A stretch of DNA of 20,960 bases from Elysia marginata (taxonomy: Eukaryota > Mollusca > Gastropoda > Plakobranchidae): the NCBI GenBank assembly GCA_019649035.1, contig BMAT01004065.1, forward strand, positions 572,912-593,871, written 5' to 3'. The notes beneath the pieces are model-generated. The model ran no database searches and was not told where the DNA came from. It saw nothing but the letters and a program-made list of their open reading frames with translations. A program made the translations under genes and the position numbers. Shown here one piece after another: positions 17,479 through 20,960 of this stretch (position 1 is its first letter; the number at the start of each line of letters is the position of its first letter).

Positions 17479-18539
17479 CGTAGGCCTACAATCCAAACAA
17501 TGAATGAAATTACTAAATGAGAATATCCATCTAAAACCAACTAAGAAACAGATGCTCTCAATAAGCTGTGGGTTTATTAGCATACAATTATTGACTCATT
17601 ATTTTTGTTATGACTTCAACTTTTTTACATTTAACAGAAATAATTTCATTTTTGCTTTAAAAATGAGATAAAGTATTGTGACTTGACTTACTTGTGATAT
17701 TGCTGCCTTTACATGTGTTTCAAAATTTAAAACCTGAGCTGATTTTTTTATAAAACATTTAAAAACAATTATTTTGATATTGTGTACTTATAGTTTGTTA
17801 AAATGGATATTGATGATAACTTTTATGTGGCCTTTGGCTCTAAAACTGCTGATTTTACTTGACCATACAAAACTGTAAAAAAATAGATTGAACTACATGT
17901 ATAAACTTGAAATGGTTTTATTGACTGCTGATGGCAAAGCAGGAAAATTTATAAATGCAAATAGGCCTATGTTTTTAGTCACTAATTTTCTATGCAACTT
18001 AAGATATTTGTAGATGGTTAAGTGATGAGCACCCAGCTTTGCATAGTAGAATTTTGTTCTATGGAAGCAATCTTCTGTCTGTGATACTTTTCTTTTTATT
18101 TCTAATGATTTAGAAAACAAGCATATTTTTGCAGTGAAAAATACCATTCAATTCATAATTGTGAAGCCAATGTTTATAATAAAATTGAAACCAATCAAAG
18201 TTTGTGGTTTTTTTGATTTTTTGAAAATTTCAATACGTCCAAATATTTTTTCCTTTTTTAACAACTTTTTTTTCTTTTTAACACTCATAAACTGCTTGAT
18301 TCATCGATTTTTTGTTGATTGTTTTTAATATGGTCAGATCATTAACTAATTTTAATCATAACTTAAAGATACTTTACATACACTGAGCATTAAACTAAGA
18401 TATCTTTTTTACAACATCAGCTTTAAGAAATAATAGTCAAAATTCGTACATTCTTTTGCTTTCAAAAACAAATTATTGTTGTACTTGGGCAAAAAAAAAT
18501 TCAACAGATGGACTGACATTCAATGAATTATTAGAGACC

Positions 18540-19430
18540 TTGAGTGCAGGCGTCAATAATTTATGACGTAACAACATCCTTAAGTAGCAAGGATTTTACA
18601 GGATATGATTGGCTTACGGGTCAAGTTAGCCCTTCAGCCATCCTTGATTTCTTCCCCTATGGACTTCGTCCTCCTGAGCGGGCTGATAACACATGGTGTC
18701 TATTATCTCTATTAGATGTCCATTCCTTTTAATTGTTTCAAATCAGTCAATGTAGAAGAAACAATCTTGCTCTTATCCATGGGTGCCAATCCTCTGTATA
18801 GACGATTAGATTTCGGAAGTACATCTACGGTCGAAACTAACTACTGACTAGCTGACCTCCTCTCTAAGGAGACTTTCTTGCAACTCCTTCGCCTTTTTTC
18901 TATGCTTTGATATTCCACAAGGCGATCACCTTACCAATGCAGCCGCAGGCAGCATTTTATTACACAATATTTTTTACAATCTCTTTAGAAAAACCTCTGC
19001 AATGCAACCACTCTTGACATGCCCCACACCTCCCTACTCTACGCTTGTTTGTGTTTACCTGTGATGTAAACTAACAATAGACTAAGTACCCCCAAAGGTC
19101 CTTTGACAAACCCCTCCTCCTCCTCCCTCTCCCACAATGCCCTTTGACAAGCCCCCTTCTCCCTACACACCTCCATTTTACAACATTCTAGCTCAATTGC
19201 GTTTTAACATCATGATTGCCCATTACGCTCATCTATCCATTACAACCATGATCCTCAATGGTCGCATTGGGCAGGCTCGACTGTATTTACAAGTGATTTA
19301 TGCACTGACAACTATTTTCCTATTTTTTTCTTTGTAAGTTGAATTGAAAAAACAAAAACTTAAACCTAAACTCAGAGCCCATGAGCTTGCTCTGGTTTAG
19401 CCATCTGTGTTCAACTTGAACGGGGCATAT
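18540..19430. other. Unassigned less AT-rich block between CFAP70 and LINE remnants
   Basis: Base composition shifts at about 18540 from very AT-rich to mixed, with C-rich runs at 19018-19175. A 62-codon plus-strand frame (18544-18732) has non-repetitive composition but no motif I know, and no conserved exon borders. The 15-mer CCTTTGACAARCCCC occurs at 19100-19114 and 19141-19155. The block may be part of an older repeat or the 3' side of the adjacent LINE; I cannot assign it. Confidence 0.4.
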
Positions 19431-19434
19431 TATA

Positions 19435-20640
19435 TTAAGGGCCTTCTTTGGTCCGAAGGTTGGCAACCATGACTCTCCATTCCTCTATACTCTCAGCTTT
19501 CCGTTTGATGTCTCCATATGTACGATAGTGAGTCCATTGCTTGATGTCGTCAGTCCAGCTCCGTTTAGGGCGTCTTCTACCTCTTCTGCCCTCAATTCTG
19601 CCCTCCAAGGCTAGCTGCAAAAGATGCCCCGAGCTTCCCATTATAACATGACTAGCGTAGCGCAATTTCCTCTTTATCAACTGGTCTTTCTGTTACATCC
19701 GCCATTTGTAGTACCTCGTCGTTGGTCTAGTGCTCCTTCCAAGATATTCCCAAGACTCTTCTGAAGCACCCCATTTGAAAGGACTTTATTTTGTCTTTGA
19801 CTGCCTTTGTAAAGGTTCATGTATCGCACCCATAGTCAAAAACCGAGAAGACATAGCATTGTACTTGTAGAATCCTCTTTTTTCGTGTCTATGTTTATAT
19901 TCCTTCGAAGCAGCTCTTTGTGTTTCCAAAACTTTGCCCTTGCCTTTTCTATTCGTATGTCGATTTCTTTCTTCATTGAGACGTCTTCCGTTAGATATAT
20001 GCCCCGGATACTGATACTTTGTCCCTTGCTCCAGTGGGGTTCCTTCGATTAGTATGGATACTTTCTTTTTCTCTTTTCCGATATGCATAGTTTTTGTTTT
20101 TTTTGGGCATTCATTTCCATCCCGTATGTCTTGCAGATTTCGGCTATACGGAACATCTGCTGAAGGCTCTCAGGTGTGTCTGCCATATTAACCGTGCCGT
20201 CAGCATATCTTACATTTGTAATATTTGCGCCGTTCGAAGAAATCCCTCTCTTTTCCTCCACGGTTTCTTGCAAAAGGAATTGTTGAAGAGGGCTGGCGAG
20301 AGAATGCATCCTTGTCTGACGCCTGTCAAGATGTTGATATCCTCTGTAGTTCCTGAATTTGTTTCCACCTTTGCCGTTTGGTTTCAGTACAATTCTGCAA
20401 TGAGCCTTCTCTCATTGTCTGGTACTCCTTCTTTTGTCAAAACTTCCATCAGTTTGGCATGGTTCACCCTTTCAAACGCCTTGGTATAATCAATGAAGCA
20501 CATGTAGAGATCTTTCTGGTGTGCGGCCATTCGTTCGCTGATGTTTGTTAGGAGGAATATTCCACCCCGAGTGCCTTTTCCCTTTCGAGATCCCAGTTGC
20601 GTCTATCTCTCTCTCTCACGATGCCTTTCTTCAGCGACCT
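19435..20640 (-). pseudogene. Non-LTR retrotransposon (LINE) reverse transcriptase remnant, 5'-truncated
   Basis: Read on the minus strand, reverse transcriptase motifs appear in order: FIDYTKAF (20474-20497), GVRQGCILSP (20294-20323) and RYADGT (20193-20210) in place of the catalytic YADD. Further on, a C-terminal region typical of LINE ORF2 proteins reads LRYASHV, a run of Arg/Gly and SWTDDIKQW, ending in TAA at 19435-19437. It is broken: an in-frame TGA at 20384-20386, a frame change between GVRQGC and RYADGT, further frame changes between 20050 and 19680, and loss of the second catalytic Asp. No endonuclease domain is present, so the 5' part is missing. The clade (RTE, Jockey or other) cannot be settled by eye. 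Confidence 0.88.
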
Positions 20641-20714
20641 CAACAGACTATGTCTAACTGAATTTCTCGTTGCCACTGATTTATGACCAGAATTGTTTCA
20701 ATAAAGAACGATCA

Positions 20715-20960
20715 TATTTTGTTCTCCTTTTGTTGCTTGTGTTTCAAGCTTTTTTTTTTGGCAAAGAGTTCCAGATTTTGGACCTAAAAACGAAAAACAT
20801 CTTTCACCTAGCGTTTTATATCGTTGGCGAGGAACAACCAATGTTTTGTTGTCATTAGAAGACCGTAACACTCGCCCTGGTTGGTATACTTTAAGCGCTT
20901 CTTGAAGATATATTGGTCCACGACCATTTACACTCTTATGACTAATGAGAGCAATCTTAT
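20715..20960 (-). pseudogene. Second LINE ORF2 C-terminal fragment, minus strand, runs off the window
   Basis: On the minus strand from 20960 down, the frame reads HKSVNGRGPIYL, then VLRSSND, LVVPR and FSFLGPK, followed by WNSLP one frame over. This order matches the conserved end of CR1/Jockey-like reverse transcriptase proteins (HK.LNG..P.YL, RSS, VPR, F...GP..WN.LP). One missing base near 20775-20782 separates GPK from WNSLP. The upstream reverse transcriptase domain, if present, lies beyond the right edge. It differs from the C-terminus of the neighbouring LINE remnant, so it is a separate element in the same orientation. Confidence 0.7.

Larger units (their letters stand above)
17167..18530 (+). 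other. CFAP70 3' UTR and AT-rich flank
   Basis: Non-coding after the TGA. It contains a G-quadruplex motif (17346-17364), an AATAAA hexamer (17387-17392), a 29-bp tandem duplication (17421-17478) and a second AATAAA at 18178-18183. No new gene start is recognisable, and the open frames on either strand are low-complexity. The true transcript end cannot be fixed without transcript data. Confidence 0.7.

Noticed and set aside
19435..20960. Host gene or multi-gene system on the minus strand
   Set aside because: All recognisable protein pieces are reverse transcriptase or LINE C-terminal segments with stops and frame changes.
1..20960. CRISPR array, operon, ribosomal RNA or other prokaryotic system
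   Set aside because: No regularly spaced repeats, no dense gene packing, no rRNA-like sequence. The exon-intron layout is clearly eukaryotic.

Overview
The window is AT-rich animal genomic DNA. It has short coding islands with GT..AG borders, long introns, decayed transposons and one ambiguous base (n at 6749). It contains no bacterial-type gene layout. The exon protein and the retroelements suggest a lophotrochozoan invertebrate, most likely a mollusc and perhaps a gastropod. That placement is inference from family resemblance, not a database result.

Positions 1031-17166 hold the 3' part of one plus-strand gene. I recognise it as CFAP70 (also TTC18), a cilia and flagella associated tetratricopeptide-repeat (TPR) protein of the motile axoneme. 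I resolve 17 coding exons. Their splice phases agree at all 16 junctions, and the joined length is 2118 bases, giving 705 residues plus a stop at 17164-17166. The 5' part of the gene lies upstream of the window. In order, the exons encode a conserved pre-TPR region (residues 1-200), a first TPR cluster (about 205-330), a charged and Pro/Ser/Gly-rich linker (about 330-480), a second TPR cluster (about 510-680) and a conserved C-terminal tail ending GFGNPAF.

The introns carry several independent mobile-element relics. Intron 1 has a degenerate mariner-like transposase piece (about 2000-2330). Intron 11 has a complete 287-bp MITE flanked by TTAA, of piggyBac type (10738-11024). Intron 12 has a minus-strand tRNA-derived SINE (about 12100-12372). 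Intron 13 has one end of a pogo/Tigger-like DNA transposon with repeated AAGTCAAC motifs (from 13025).

Downstream of the stop (17167-18530) is AT-rich 3' UTR and flank. It contains a compact G-quadruplex motif, an AATAAA signal just after it and a 29-bp tandem duplication. A less AT-rich block of unknown nature follows (18540-19430). The right edge (19435-20960) is occupied by two broken minus-strand non-LTR retrotransposon fragments.

One real host gene is supported, and it encodes a known protein. No new multi-gene system is visible. The most distinctive signals are the piggyBac-type MITE, the phase-symmetric linker exons of CFAP70 and the G-quadruplex next to the polyadenylation signal.
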